Source of the DNA: Neorhizobium alkalisoli | Lineage (GTDB): Bacteria > Pseudomonadota > Alphaproteobacteria > Rhizobiales > Rhizobiaceae | Length of the DNA: 64,000 bases | Assembly (NCBI RefSeq): GCF_002968635.1 | Contig: NZ_PVBN01000018.1 | Coordinates: 16,076 to 80,075 of the forward strand | Direction: 5' to 3' | Shown: positions 44,416-51,847 of the stretch, piece after piece | Layout: each line of letters opens with the position of its first letter | How positions within the stretch are numbered: position 1 is the stretch's first letter | Notes under the pieces: generated by a model | What the model saw: only the letters and a program-made list of their open reading frames with translations | Told to the model about the DNA's origin: nothing | Databases searched by the model: none | Program-made: the position numbers and the translations under genes

Positions 44416-45165
44416 ATGATAACTGAAGGCGAAAAATCAAGTCTGTTCCCCGCTCCCCGGAACAGGAGGGAGACACTCAGCTCACAGGTGGTGCGCACCA
44501 TTGCCGAGCGGATCAAGCTCGACAGGTATCCACGCGGATCCAAGCTTCCCACGGAAAAGGAGCTGATCGAGGACCTGGGCGTCAGCCGGACGGTCATACG
44601 CGAAGCGATCGCCAATCTGAGAGCCAGCGGCCACGTGTCGATCCATCACGGGATCGGCGTTTTCGTTCGCCAGGATGCGGGCGTGGCGCCGTTTAGGCTG
44701 GGTGACGAAAGCCTGATGGTGGTCGAGAACGTGCTGAAAGGGCTCGAGCTGCGCATTGGTATCGAGTCCGAAGCGGCCGCCCTTGCAGCAGAAAGAAGAA
44801 CGCCGGCCGATATCGAAGCGATGATCGCGGCCTGCGAAGCCATGGATCTCGCCGCGCGTGAAGTGCGCAGGGACACGCAGGATGATTTCCGGTTCCATTG
44901 TGCGGTAGCCGCCGCGAGCCAAAACGAACATTTCTACGGGATATTCAACTATCTCGGGGAGACCTTGATGCCCCGCATGCGGCTCCAGGCGCACCAGGTC
45001 AGCGACGCGACCTTTTCGGCACACCTCGCCCGCGTGAACCAGGAACACCGCGCCATTCTCAGTGCCATCGAAGCCGGCGATGCAGAAGGTGCTCGCGCGG
45101 CCATGCGCAAGCATCTAAGCGATAGCCGCGACCGACATATCGAGAGGGTGCGACACGCGCCATGA
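44416..45165 (+). CDS. GntR-family transcriptional regulator, FadR/FCD subfamily
   Basis: This 249-residue regulator has an N-terminal winged HTH (about residues 18-85; SQVVRTIAERIKLDRYPRGS, KLPTEKELIEDLGVSRTVIR) and a C-terminal all-helical FCD effector domain (RIGIESEAAALAAERRTPAD, DFRFHCAVAAASQNEHFYGI, EHRAILSAIEAGDAEGARAA). The ATG at 44416 has GGGAGG upstream and was preferred to an earlier start inside the ATPase gene. It most likely represses the operon in the absence of the transported compound or a metabolite. A matching dyad lies in the operon promoter at 39092-39104. Confidence 0.92.
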   Translation: MITEGEKSSLFPAPRNRRETLSSQVVRTIAERIKLDRYPRGSKLPTEKELIEDLGVSRTVIREAIANLRASGHVSIHHGIGVFVRQDAGVAPFRLGDESLMVVENVLKGLELRIGIESEAAALAAERRTPADIEAMIAACEAMDLAAREVRRDTQDDFRFHCAVAAASQNEHFYGIFNYLGETLMPRMRLQAHQVSDATFSAHLARVNQEHRAILSAIEAGDAEGARAAMRKHLSDSRDRHIERVRHAP

Positions 45166-46217
45166 TCGACAGCGAGAACATGTCCAGCCTTGCAATAAGG
45201 CTGCGTGACAACCTCTCGTTTCCCTGGAATTTCGATCCAAAAGAAGAGCATTTTCAGGATTGGAAGGACCGCACGAGAGAGCGAGTGCGGAAAGTTTTGG
45301 GTGTTGAACGGATCGTATCCGCCGGCGGTTCGGTCATCGCAGAATGGGTTGAAGACGGCTGCATTGGTCAGGAACTCGAACTTCGCTTCTCGAATGGCGA
45401 GGTGACCGCCGCCTATCTGTTGCGTCCGGATACGAATGCGCCGACGCCAGCTGCCCTGCTCTTACATGACCACGGCTCCTTCTTCTCGATCGGCAAGGAA
45501 AAGATGATCCGTCGCCCGGGAGAGGCTCCCGAGATTGATGCCGATATGAGGCACTGGGCCGTGAGGCTCTATGGCGGGCGCCATGTGGGCAACGAACTTG
45601 CCCGGCGCGGTTACAGCGTTCTCTGCGCCGATGCACTCGGCTGGGGAAGTCGGAAGGGCAACGGCTACGAGGCGCAACAGGCGCTCGCCGCCAACCTCAT
45701 GCAGTTCGGCATCTCGCTTGCATCGGCCATTCTTCTCGAAGACCTGGAAGCGCTCGCCTGGCTTCGCGAGCTCCCGGGCGTTGACCCAAACCGCGTAGCA
45801 AGCTTCGGTTATTCCATGGGCGGCTCGCGCGCCTGGCAGCTGGCGGCCCTTTCGGATGACGTCAAAGCCTGCGTCGCGGGCGGCTGGATGGGAACCCTCG
45901 CGGGCCTCATGCAACCGGGCAACAATCAACTTCGCGGCCAGTCCGCTTTCTGTATGCTGCATCCGCCGATCGCCGGGAAGCTGGATTATCCGCATTTTGC
46001 AGGTTTAGCAGCGCCCAAGCCCGCCCTGATCTTCAGCGGCGCGCAGGACCGGCATTTCCCGGATTCGGCCGCCCTGGCCGCGCATCGGCAGATCCATAGC
46101 ATCTGGAACGCGGCAGGCGCCGCGGAGCAGGTCGAAACACGGCTCTGGCAGGGAGCTCATTGCTTCCCGGTCGAACAGCAGGATCACGCGATCAACTGGC
46201 TTGACCACGCCATCTGA
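45162..46217 (+). CDS. Alpha/beta hydrolase, dienelactone-hydrolase-like
   Basis: This 351-residue cytoplasmic hydrolase has an alpha/beta fold: oxyanion segment LLHDHGSFFS (about residues 100-108), nucleophile elbow GYSMGG (Ser218), a catalytic Asp in SGAQDRHFPD and His in QGAHCFPVE. It resembles abhydrolase-7/acetyl-xylan-esterase-like proteins. The start overlaps the GntR gene by four bases, so it belongs to the transporter operon and should act on the imported compound, for example by removing an acyl group or opening a lactone. The substrate is unknown. A strong terminator follows. Confidence 0.88.
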   Translation: MIDSENMSSLAIRLRDNLSFPWNFDPKEEHFQDWKDRTRERVRKVLGVERIVSAGGSVIAEWVEDGCIGQELELRFSNGEVTAAYLLRPDTNAPTPAALLLHDHGSFFSIGKEKMIRRPGEAPEIDADMRHWAVRLYGGRHVGNELARRGYSVLCADALGWGSRKGNGYEAQQALAANLMQFGISLASAILLEDLEALAWLRELPGVDPNRVASFGYSMGGSRAWQLAALSDDVKACVAGGWMGTLAGLMQPGNNQLRGQSAFCMLHPPIAGKLDYPHFAGLAAPKPALIFSGAQDRHFPDSAALAAHRQIHSIWNAAGAAEQVETRLWQGAHCFPVEQQDHAINWLDHAI

Positions 46218-46235
46218 TCATTATCAGCATGAAAG

Positions 46236-46268
46236 AAGCCCGGCATCCATCGAGAGCCGGGCTTTTTT
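46236..46268 (+). terminator. Rho-independent terminator after the hydrolase gene
   Basis: A 9-bp stem (AAGCCCGGC/GCCGGGCTT) with an 11-nt loop is followed by TTTT, 18 bp after the hydrolase stop. It ends the plus-strand operon; the A residues on the left let it also serve the convergent enolase gene. Confidence 0.9.
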
Positions 46269-46310
46269 GCGTGCGAGGAACCCGATCGGCTTCCGGCGCC
46301 TCTCTGACAA

Positions 46311-47459
46311 TCAGCCGACGAGATTAGCGTTGATGAATTCGAAATTGATGTCTTCGCCCAGACCCGGCTTGTCCGAGATGTGGACGAAACCATTCTCGTC
46401 CATCGGGTCAACGAGCGCGTTCAGATATTCGAAGCCGTCGTCATACTCCAGGAACGGATGCAGCAAGCCGCGCTCGTACCACTTGGCATTCTTGGTGCAC
46501 GCCGCAATGATCAGATTGGGAGCGCCATTTCCGTGGATCTCGCAATTCATGCCGAAGGATTCGGCAAGATGCATGCATTTCATGGCCGGGCTAATGCCGC
46601 CGACATCATGGACGCCGGTACGCAGGATGTCGCAGGCTTTGCTGGTGATCCATTCCGCGCGATTGAAATGTTTGCCGTGAGCGCTTTCAGGCCCCAGAAC
46701 CGGGATGTCGAGGTTTTCCGCAAGCCACGCATAGGAGGCTGAACTCTGCTCATCCATCGGTTCTTCGATCCAGTCGAAGCCAAGCTTTTCCAGCCCCCTG
46801 CCGAGTTCAAGCGCTTCGGTGCGGGTATACCAGTGGAACGCGTCGATCATCAAATGGATATCCGGACCGACCGCTTCGCGCACGGCGGCGCACGCCTTCA
46901 GATCCATCTTGACATCAGGCGCCCAGGAAACGGGCGGCATCCAGGTATGCAGCTTGATACCCTTGTAGCCGCGCTTGACGAGCGTCTCGCCGAAGCGCCC
47001 GTAATCCTCCGGTGTCGCCAGACCGTTCTCAAGTTCGTCGCCGCACATGATCGAACCATAGGCGGGAATCTTGTCGCGATAGCTGCCGATCAATTTGTGG
47101 ACCGGCATGTTGAGCTTGCGGCCGGCCAGATCCCAGAGCGCGCAATCGACGATCGCCAGCGTCCGGTCAGTAAGTTGGGCTGCGCTGCCCCGCTGCCAGT
47201 GAGCAAGATCCTGCCAAAGCCTTTCGCGCGCAAACGGATCCTCGCCGATCAGCACCTTTTTGACGAACTTATCGATCACATGCGGTCGCACGATTTCCGG
47301 CGGCGCGAAACAATAACCTTCCGCTCCATCGTCATCGACGATCGTCAGCAGCGCCATGTTGACCTTATGCGGCGGGCCGGGATGGGCGTGGCCGGCTGTG
47401 TCCTGATGACGGCGGGTGGTGTGGGAAAACACCCGCACATTGACCTCTGCAATCTTCAA
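46311..47459 (-). CDS. Enolase-superfamily enzyme, mandelate-racemase group
   Basis: This 382-residue protein is a sugar-acid dehydratase or racemase/cycloisomerase by family. It has a capping domain followed by a (beta/alpha)7-beta barrel with the catalytic set KLH (Lys169-x-His171), metal ligands Asp206 (LMIDAFHWY), Glu232 (IEEPMDE) and Glu258 (GPES), and an Asp285/His309 dyad (VHDVGG; CEIHGNG). KxH plus His-Asp is the mandelate-racemase-group pattern. It is convergent with the hydrolase gene and shares its terminator region. Together with the transporter it suggests catabolism of an acid-sugar or similar hydroxy acid, which is inference. Confidence 0.9.
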   Translation of the reverse strand: MKIAEVNVRVFSHTTRRHQDTAGHAHPGPPHKVNMALLTIVDDDGAEGYCFAPPEIVRPHVIDKFVKKVLIGEDPFARERLWQDLAHWQRGSAAQLTDRTLAIVDCALWDLAGRKLNMPVHKLIGSYRDKIPAYGSIMCGDELENGLATPEDYGRFGETLVKRGYKGIKLHTWMPPVSWAPDVKMDLKACAAVREAVGPDIHLMIDAFHWYTRTEALELGRGLEKLGFDWIEEPMDEQSSASYAWLAENLDIPVLGPESAHGKHFNRAEWITSKACDILRTGVHDVGGISPAMKCMHLAESFGMNCEIHGNGAPNLIIAACTKNAKWYERGLLHPFLEYDDGFEYLNALVDPMDENGFVHISDKPGLGEDINFEFINANLVG

Positions 47460-48134
47460 TCAGTTCTCCTGTCAATAAGCTGAAGGCGATCCCCGGCGTT
47501 CTGTTGGGGCCTGGAGACGCCTTGAAACGGTGAACCGGGTCCATATCGCTCAAGTTAGCACCTGTCGGTCGTCGAGGCGCAATCCGCCTCCCAACAGATT
47601 GAACCGCATTGATCCGGATCTGCCATCTTATAATATCTTACCAGTCAATGTTATATTATAAGATAGGAAGTGAGCGTCAATGAGTTTTTGGGCATCTTGG
47701 CACGGCGGACCGTTTTACCCGTCGATTTAGACGCCAGCTGGAGAGGCAGGGCACCTTCTCTGAAGTTTTCAATCAGGAAGTTGATGCAAACGTTCGTCAT
47801 GGGGTGGTTTTGGATACCACAGCTGCCGAGGATAGGGCAGGCAGTTGGCTGCTCAGGCAGCGGCCGCTCATCGTTGAAAACCGCGCCTCCGGATCTCACA
47901 CGATCCCGCCCCAGGGCAAAGGGCCGATGGCCGAAACGAGAGCGCCGTCTCTATCGCCCATGCGCTCCGGCATGGCTCTCGCGGCTCCATGATAGTATAA
48001 GTAACTATTGTCATAATATGACAATCAAAGCCACAAAATAAGCCGGCGCCCTGGACATTGCAAACATAACGAGGGTGGCAGCATACAGAAAGAGCGCCGG
48101 GAATTCCCGGCGCTCGGTATCAATCTCTTCGCGG
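47460..48134. promoter_or_regulatory. Regulatory gap upstream of the enolase gene, with two large dyads
   Basis: No firm gene. A perfect 12-bp inverted repeat (ATCTTATAATAT at 47625-47636, ATATTATAAGAT at 47653-47664; 16-bp spacer) and a perfect 17-bp palindrome TTGTCATAATATGACAA (48008-48024) look like regulator targets. Each arm of the first contains TATAAT. An open frame without a start codon runs on the plus strand from about 47680 to 47992 (RRQLERQGTFSEVFNQEVD) and may be a gene remnant; I cannot name it. Confidence 0.5.
48092..48115 (-). terminator. Perfect hairpin downstream of a small exported-protein gene
   Basis: Two perfect 10-bp arms (GAGCGCCGGG and its complement) flank AATT, 19 bp beyond the stop of the minus-strand small gene. 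On the minus strand it is followed by TTTCTGT, a weak T-rich tail, consistent with an intrinsic terminator. Confidence 0.65.
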
Positions 48135-48398
48135 TTATTGAGGACGAACTGCGCCGTCGTAGTAGTCACCATTGTCGATCATTGGAGATGCCGGGTTATC
48201 AAGACCCCGGGCGCCCTTCATCGGCGGATAGCCGTAGCGGGTGACGGAAGGGATGCCCAGTGAATCCGTCGTGACCGTCAGGTAGTCGTGGTGGCGAGAG
48301 ACACCCTCATAATATTCGCCTTCTTGTGCAAAGGTACCGCTTGCAACGGTCGAGGCGAACAGAGTGGCGAGGATGGTGGAGATGACAGAGTTTTTCAT
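48135..48398 (-). CDS. Small exported protein of unknown function (87 aa)
   Basis: I do not recognise this 87-residue protein. It has a clear signal peptide (MKNSVISTILATLFASTVAS, cleavage near GTFAQ) and a mature part of about 63 residues rich in Tyr, Gly and Asp, including EGEYYEGVSRHHDYLTV and the related ending DNGDYYDGAVRPQ. These Y-Y segments are short imperfect repeats. The start has AAAGGAAACG upstream and a terminator hairpin follows the stop. It is adjacent to a second small exported protein on the same strand. It is probably periplasmic; no catalytic motif is visible. Confidence 0.75.
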   Translation of the reverse strand: MKNSVISTILATLFASTVASGTFAQEGEYYEGVSRHHDYLTVTTDSLGIPSVTRYGYPPMKGARGLDNPASPMIDNGDYYDGAVRPQ

Positions 48399-48490
48399 GG
48401 TAGTCGTTTCCTTTTTAGCCTGATCGGCCCCTGGTGCGACCCAGCCGATCGATGTCTTGAATGAACTGTACGGATGCTTGACTTTCGAGT

Positions 48491-48727
48491 TTAGTTCCGT
48501 TCGTCGCCCGCAAACCGGTTGTCACGATGAGTTGGGGCACGAACCTGTGCCACGTCCCGCGTGACGTCTGCCTTTGCCTCGACTTTGACGACACCGGCCT
48601 CAGTGGCGAACGAGACCTCGTCACCAGAAGTCAGCCGGTGGCCGTCATAGGCTAGGACATGGCCGGCAACCGAAGCCATGCAGGCCGCAGCGACGAGGAA
48701 TGCAATCTTCTCTATGGGCACGGTCAT
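48491..48727 (-). CDS. Small exported protein of unknown function (78 aa)
   Basis: This 78-residue protein has a signal peptide (IEKIAFLVAAACMASVAGHV, cleavage near LAYDG) and a short mature domain (HRLTSGDEVSFATEAGVVKV, EAKADVTRDVAQVRAP) that looks like a small beta-rich module. The start has GGAG a few bases upstream. It lies 92 bp upstream of the other small exported protein and 224 bp downstream of the short MTG-type peptide gene, all on the minus strand, so the three may be co-transcribed. Function unknown. Confidence 0.65.
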   Translation of the reverse strand: MTVPIEKIAFLVAAACMASVAGHVLAYDGHRLTSGDEVSFATEAGVVKVEAKADVTRDVAQVRAPTHRDNRFAGDERN

Positions 48728-48951
48728 TTTTCACTCCATTGTTTGGCGAAGCCCGCTTACCGCGGACGTCGTGTTTGGTTTTGAGTCAGGCGAAGACAGC
48801 AGTCGCTGTCATCAATTTCCCGAATGACTGGAGGATCTCTCTCGGCCCCGTTGAACGGTCTGGCCGAAGCTCTCTAGGAGCTCTTCATCCTTCGGAGACG
48901 AAAGCAGGCGTGAGGAGCCCCCTCACCGGCATCAAGCGTTTGTGGCGCATA

Positions 48952-49062
48952 TTATGCCCCCGCCGATGGATCGGTTGCCACCCGGGACGACCCTAAAGCC
49001 AGCCAGCCGGACTGTGTTCTCTCACCGTCTTTCGTGAGGGGAATTTCTCCCGAACCCGTCAT
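48952..49062 (-). CDS. Short peptide gene with conserved MTG leader (candidate precursor A, 36 aa)
   Basis: This 36-codon frame is too short for usual gene callers. It starts MTGSGEIPLT and ends SSRVATDPSAGA. I propose it because its first ten codons and promoter match those of a second peptide gene at 53305-53457: 47 of 57 ungapped bases from 49041 to 49097 are identical to 53436-53492, and both frames begin after the same in-frame TAA and intervening codons. There is no obvious Shine-Dalgarno. The C-terminal part is unrelated to the other peptide, so it may be a second substrate or a decayed copy. Expression is unproven. Confidence 0.45.
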   Translation of the reverse strand: MTGSGEIPLTKDGERTQSGWLALGSSRVATDPSAGA

Positions 49063-49079
49063 CGGGCCGCCAGCACACC

Positions 49080-49097
49080 GTTAAACTTCCGTAAAAA
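49080..49097 (-). promoter_or_regulatory. 11-bp-period direct repeat upstream of candidate precursor A
   Basis: On the minus strand this reads TTTTTACGGAA/GTTTAAC, continuing with G: two TTTnACG heptamers separated by 4 bp. The same arrangement occurs at 53475-53492 and, in three copies, at 58358-58386. Direct heptamers at one helical turn are what OmpR/SARP winged-helix activators bind. It ends 17 bp before the peptide start codon. Confidence 0.6.
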
Positions 49098-49275
49098 ATT
49101 AGGGCAGTAAGAAAAAACGCTGGAGAGAATCTGATCGAGTATAACTTTGCGCGTCGATTGGACCCGCAAAGCCATTCTTGCAACCGATGACAATCCAAGG
49201 GAATATTGCTGCCTGAATTGCTGTTCCGCGACATCGACAATATTAAAGTCTAAACGTAAATAGTAGTCATCTTTT

Positions 49276-50010
49276 TTGGCGATACTCAAATCGCTCAGCA
49301 GAGTTTTCACCACGCCTGAGGGTTCATCCACTCGACAAGTCGGTTTCGTTCTCTTTCCCACCTTGACCCAGCTCGATCTCACAGGACCTTGGGAAGTATT
49401 CACAAGGCTTCCGGATACACATTGCCATTTGCTCAGCAATGATCTCACTCCGGTTCGAAGCGCCAGCGGCCTTAGCATCGTCCCGACGCTACCCTATGCG
49501 GAATGTGGACAGCTTGACATTGTGATTGTGCCAGGTGGTCCCGGGCACTTGGACGCAATGACCGATGAGCGCCTTCTTACGTTCCTGCGTGACCAGGAAC
49601 CTGGCTGCCAACTGGTCATTGCGATCTGCACGGGCAGCTTGGTGCTTGCGGCAGCAGGCCTGTTGCGCGGCTATGAATGCACCACACATTGGACGGCGCT
49701 GCATCGCCTTTCCGCTTACGGCGCCAAACCCGTTAGTCGCCGGGTCGTGTTCGACAGGAGGCGTGTAACCGGTGGCGGGGTCACAGCGGGCATCGACCTT
49801 GGACTTGTCGTCGCCGCTAAACTCTGCGGAGAAGACGTGGCTCGGAAAATCCAACTGCAAATGGAATACGCACCGGAGCCGCCGTTTGCAGGCTCTCCCG
49901 AGACGGCTGATGTTGCAACCGTCGCGGCTCTGCAGGATATACCCCCGGCTATTGCAAAGCGGATCAGGGAGATCGATGCGGCCGCCCTAGCGAGACTTGC
50001 GACGATATGA
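49276..50010 (+). CDS. DJ-1/PfpI-family protein, isonitrile-hydratase-like
   Basis: This 244-residue protein belongs to the DJ-1/PfpI (class I glutamine amidotransferase-like) superfamily. It has VGFVLFPTLTQLDLTGPWEV (Glu40 preceding the nucleophile strand), VIVPGGPGH, a nucleophile elbow AICTGSLVLAAAGLL (Cys118) and TTHWTALHRL, closest in pattern to isonitrile hydratase (InhA), which converts isonitriles to formamides. The only in-frame start is a TTG at 49276 in an A+T-rich stretch without a good Shine-Dalgarno, so the N-terminus may be altered. It converges on the methyltransferase gene of the peptide-modification locus. Confidence 0.82.
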   Translation: MAILKSLSRVFTTPEGSSTRQVGFVLFPTLTQLDLTGPWEVFTRLPDTHCHLLSNDLTPVRSASGLSIVPTLPYAECGQLDIVIVPGGPGHLDAMTDERLLTFLRDQEPGCQLVIAICTGSLVLAAAGLLRGYECTTHWTALHRLSAYGAKPVSRRVVFDRRRVTGGGVTAGIDLGLVVAAKLCGEDVARKIQLQMEYAPEPPFAGSPETADVATVAALQDIPPAIAKRIREIDAAALARLATI

Positions 50011-50158
50011 GGGGAAACCAAAATTTGCCCATTCGCGTAGGACCTGCGTCGCTGAGCTCATGGATCCAGTCGCGGCAATACTCTCGTCGCAAAGCCTGAC
50101 TTCTGCGACCGAACTTTCAGGAGGAGCTGGGGGAGGCCCGCTGCGTGAAGTCCGGGTT

Positions 50159-51070
50159 CTATGAATATGAGCTTTGTAGGATAGTCGCCCTTGTCGACTC
50201 CCTCCGGAAGCTGCGTTGAAGCACAGCCGAGCGGCGGGCGGCAACGTGACGGTTGGACGCGACCCCTTCGAACGCCACCCCGACTTCTGCGCGGTCGTGT
50301 TCCGTCACGCTTTCGGCGACGATCGGTTCCCCGGTGCTTGCCACCAATAGATAAGGGTGTCGATGATGCGCCAGCTTGCTGATCAGCCGGCGGCGTTTTG
50401 CCATCGCCTCCGCCAGCTCCTGCATCTTCGGAACCACGTGCAGGACATCCCGCGCCAGCCGAGCTGCGGCACTGTCTTCGAAATGGAACCGGGACAGGCG
50501 CTTTATCTTTCCGACGCGCAGTCCTGCTTCTTCGTGAACGGACACGATGTCGTTCACTCCGGTGGGCATCCACCCCAGGCCGAACATTTCTTTCTCTTCC
50601 TCGCGAAGAGAAAGAGGTACGTCGGGGTCGTAGACATAGTGGCAATCCATCAAGAGACCGCCGGGTCTTAGGCAGCTCGCCACCGTTCGGTAGAGATCCA
50701 GCGGCCGGTCGAAAAAAACAACACTTCCCCCGCATATGACGACATCCGCCTCCGATACGACACTTTGAAGCGCGGCAGTATCGGCGCATGAAAAGATGGC
50801 CGTCGACGCTTCCAGCCGTGCCGCCTCGCGCGCGACCTCGATTATCGCCGGATTCGGGTCCACACCGATCACTTCGGCTTGCGGAAAAGCCCGTGCGACC
50901 CTGCGGCTGATCCAGCCGGTATTGCAGCCGAAGTCGATGATCTTGCGTGATCCGCTGGGAAGCACTGCAAGAATCGCATCCATCATTGCTTCCCCGCCGG
51001 GCGGTACGTTCTTCTGTTTCAGAGCTGCGACGATCGAGAAATAGTAGTCCTGGGAAGAGAGGGTCTTCAT
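50159..51070 (-). CDS. Class I SAM-dependent methyltransferase
   Basis: This 303-residue methyltransferase has the class I Rossmann signature IIDFGCNTGWISRRVARAFP (about residues 45-64), motif II-like VIGVDPNPAIIEVAREAA, VVICGGSVVFFDRP and LRPGGLLMDCHYVYDP. The ATG at 51070 overlaps the stop of the ThiF-like gene (ATGA), so in-frame upstream TTG and GTG codons were not chosen. The C-terminal 100 residues are basic and unassigned. Its place at the end of the peptide gene-HExxH-ThiF unit suggests it methylates the modified peptide; the acceptor is unknown. Confidence 0.85.
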   Translation of the reverse strand: MKTLSSQDYYFSIVAALKQKNVPPGGEAMMDAILAVLPSGSRKIIDFGCNTGWISRRVARAFPQAEVIGVDPNPAIIEVAREAARLEASTAIFSCADTAALQSVVSEADVVICGGSVVFFDRPLDLYRTVASCLRPGGLLMDCHYVYDPDVPLSLREEEKEMFGLGWMPTGVNDIVSVHEEAGLRVGKIKRLSRFHFEDSAAARLARDVLHVVPKMQELAEAMAKRRRLISKLAHHRHPYLLVASTGEPIVAESVTEHDRAEVGVAFEGVASNRHVAARRSAVLQRSFRRESTRATILQSSYS

Positions 51071-51789
51071 GGGTGACACACCTTGCAATCAGGGCTCTTG
51101 GGAACGGGATGGAGCGAAGCACGGCCTATGGAGGGATTGAAGAGCCAGCGGTGGCCGCGCAATGAACTGCGGTGGGTAAGGCGTTCGATGGCGATCTGTG
51201 AAACCGCAAAACAAGCGATCAGGGCATTATCGGCCGGCGCCCGTCGACCTACGACACCCGTGTCGTCCGATGCTTCCAATGTCGAACAACAGAAAGGGCA
51301 GGCATCATCCGGCTGCGCCACCAGTGGTCCAGCGACACAAAGAGAACCGAGCTGGCCGATATGCAGATAAGGGGGAGGCACAGGTGCCGTCGCGTGATAT
51401 TCCGCAAAAAACTGGGGGGCTAGAGAAACGTTGTCCTCAGCGAGTATCAGAAATGGTTTACGCGTACGGGCCAGAATGAGCCGGGCAGCCTCCGCCCCAT
51501 CGGCAAACTGGGTCATGATCGCGACGGTGGCAGAAAAGCGGGAGGCAAGATAAGTTGCCAATCTATCGCTCTTCAATTGACCGATATCCTCTGCAGTAGC
51601 CCAGGTCAGTCGTTTCACGTTGCTCTCTTCGATATGGTCGCCATCCACCAGGAAGAAGTTGCGAGCCCCGAGCGCGGCAAGCTGGGAGGCGATCTGGGAG
51701 CCGAGGTTTCCGCATCCGACGATGACGAAATCCGTGTCGTGAACGGCATCGAAGAGATCGGCATGATAATCAAAGGCTTTCATCACCAT
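51067..51789 (-). CDS. ThiF/E1-like adenylyltransferase
   Basis: E1-like enzymes adenylate a carboxyl group, as in ubiquitin-like systems and in several peptide natural-product pathways. The 240-residue product has the dinucleotide loop FVIVGCGNLGSQIASQLAAL (residues about 21-40), ATP-binding FLVDGDHIEESNVKRL (Asp and Arg as in ThiF), and two CxxC pairs (CPFCC; CKVC near the C-terminus) that can bind zinc. No clear catalytic-cysteine loop is evident. The ATG at 51789 or 51783 could be the start. It lies between the HExxH-type gene and the methyltransferase, and its natural partner is the short peptide gene upstream. Confidence 0.88.
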   Translation of the reverse strand: MVMKAFDYHADLFDAVHDTDFVIVGCGNLGSQIASQLAALGARNFFLVDGDHIEESNVKRLTWATAEDIGQLKSDRLATYLASRFSATVAIMTQFADGAEAARLILARTRKPFLILAEDNVSLAPQFFAEYHATAPVPPPYLHIGQLGSLCVAGPLVAQPDDACPFCCSTLEASDDTGVVGRRAPADNALIACFAVSQIAIERLTHRSSLRGHRWLFNPSIGRASLHPVPKSPDCKVCHP

Positions 51790-51847
51790 TCACCTTGCTT
51801 GGTCCAGTCGGAGACTGCTGACAATTCACAGGAGCCACGTTTGTCCA

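Noticed and set aside
47651..48041. Open frames on both strands next to the large inverted repeat
   Set aside because: No start codon with a ribosome site, no family likeness; at most a remnant, so kept only as a remark in the regulatory gap.
49059..49478. Minus-strand open frame of 139 codons ending NFLRKFNGVLAAR
   Set aside because: It overlaps the DJ-1 gene antisense; its last codons fall in the duplicated block, but the second copy has a stop just before RKFN, so the frame is not conserved.
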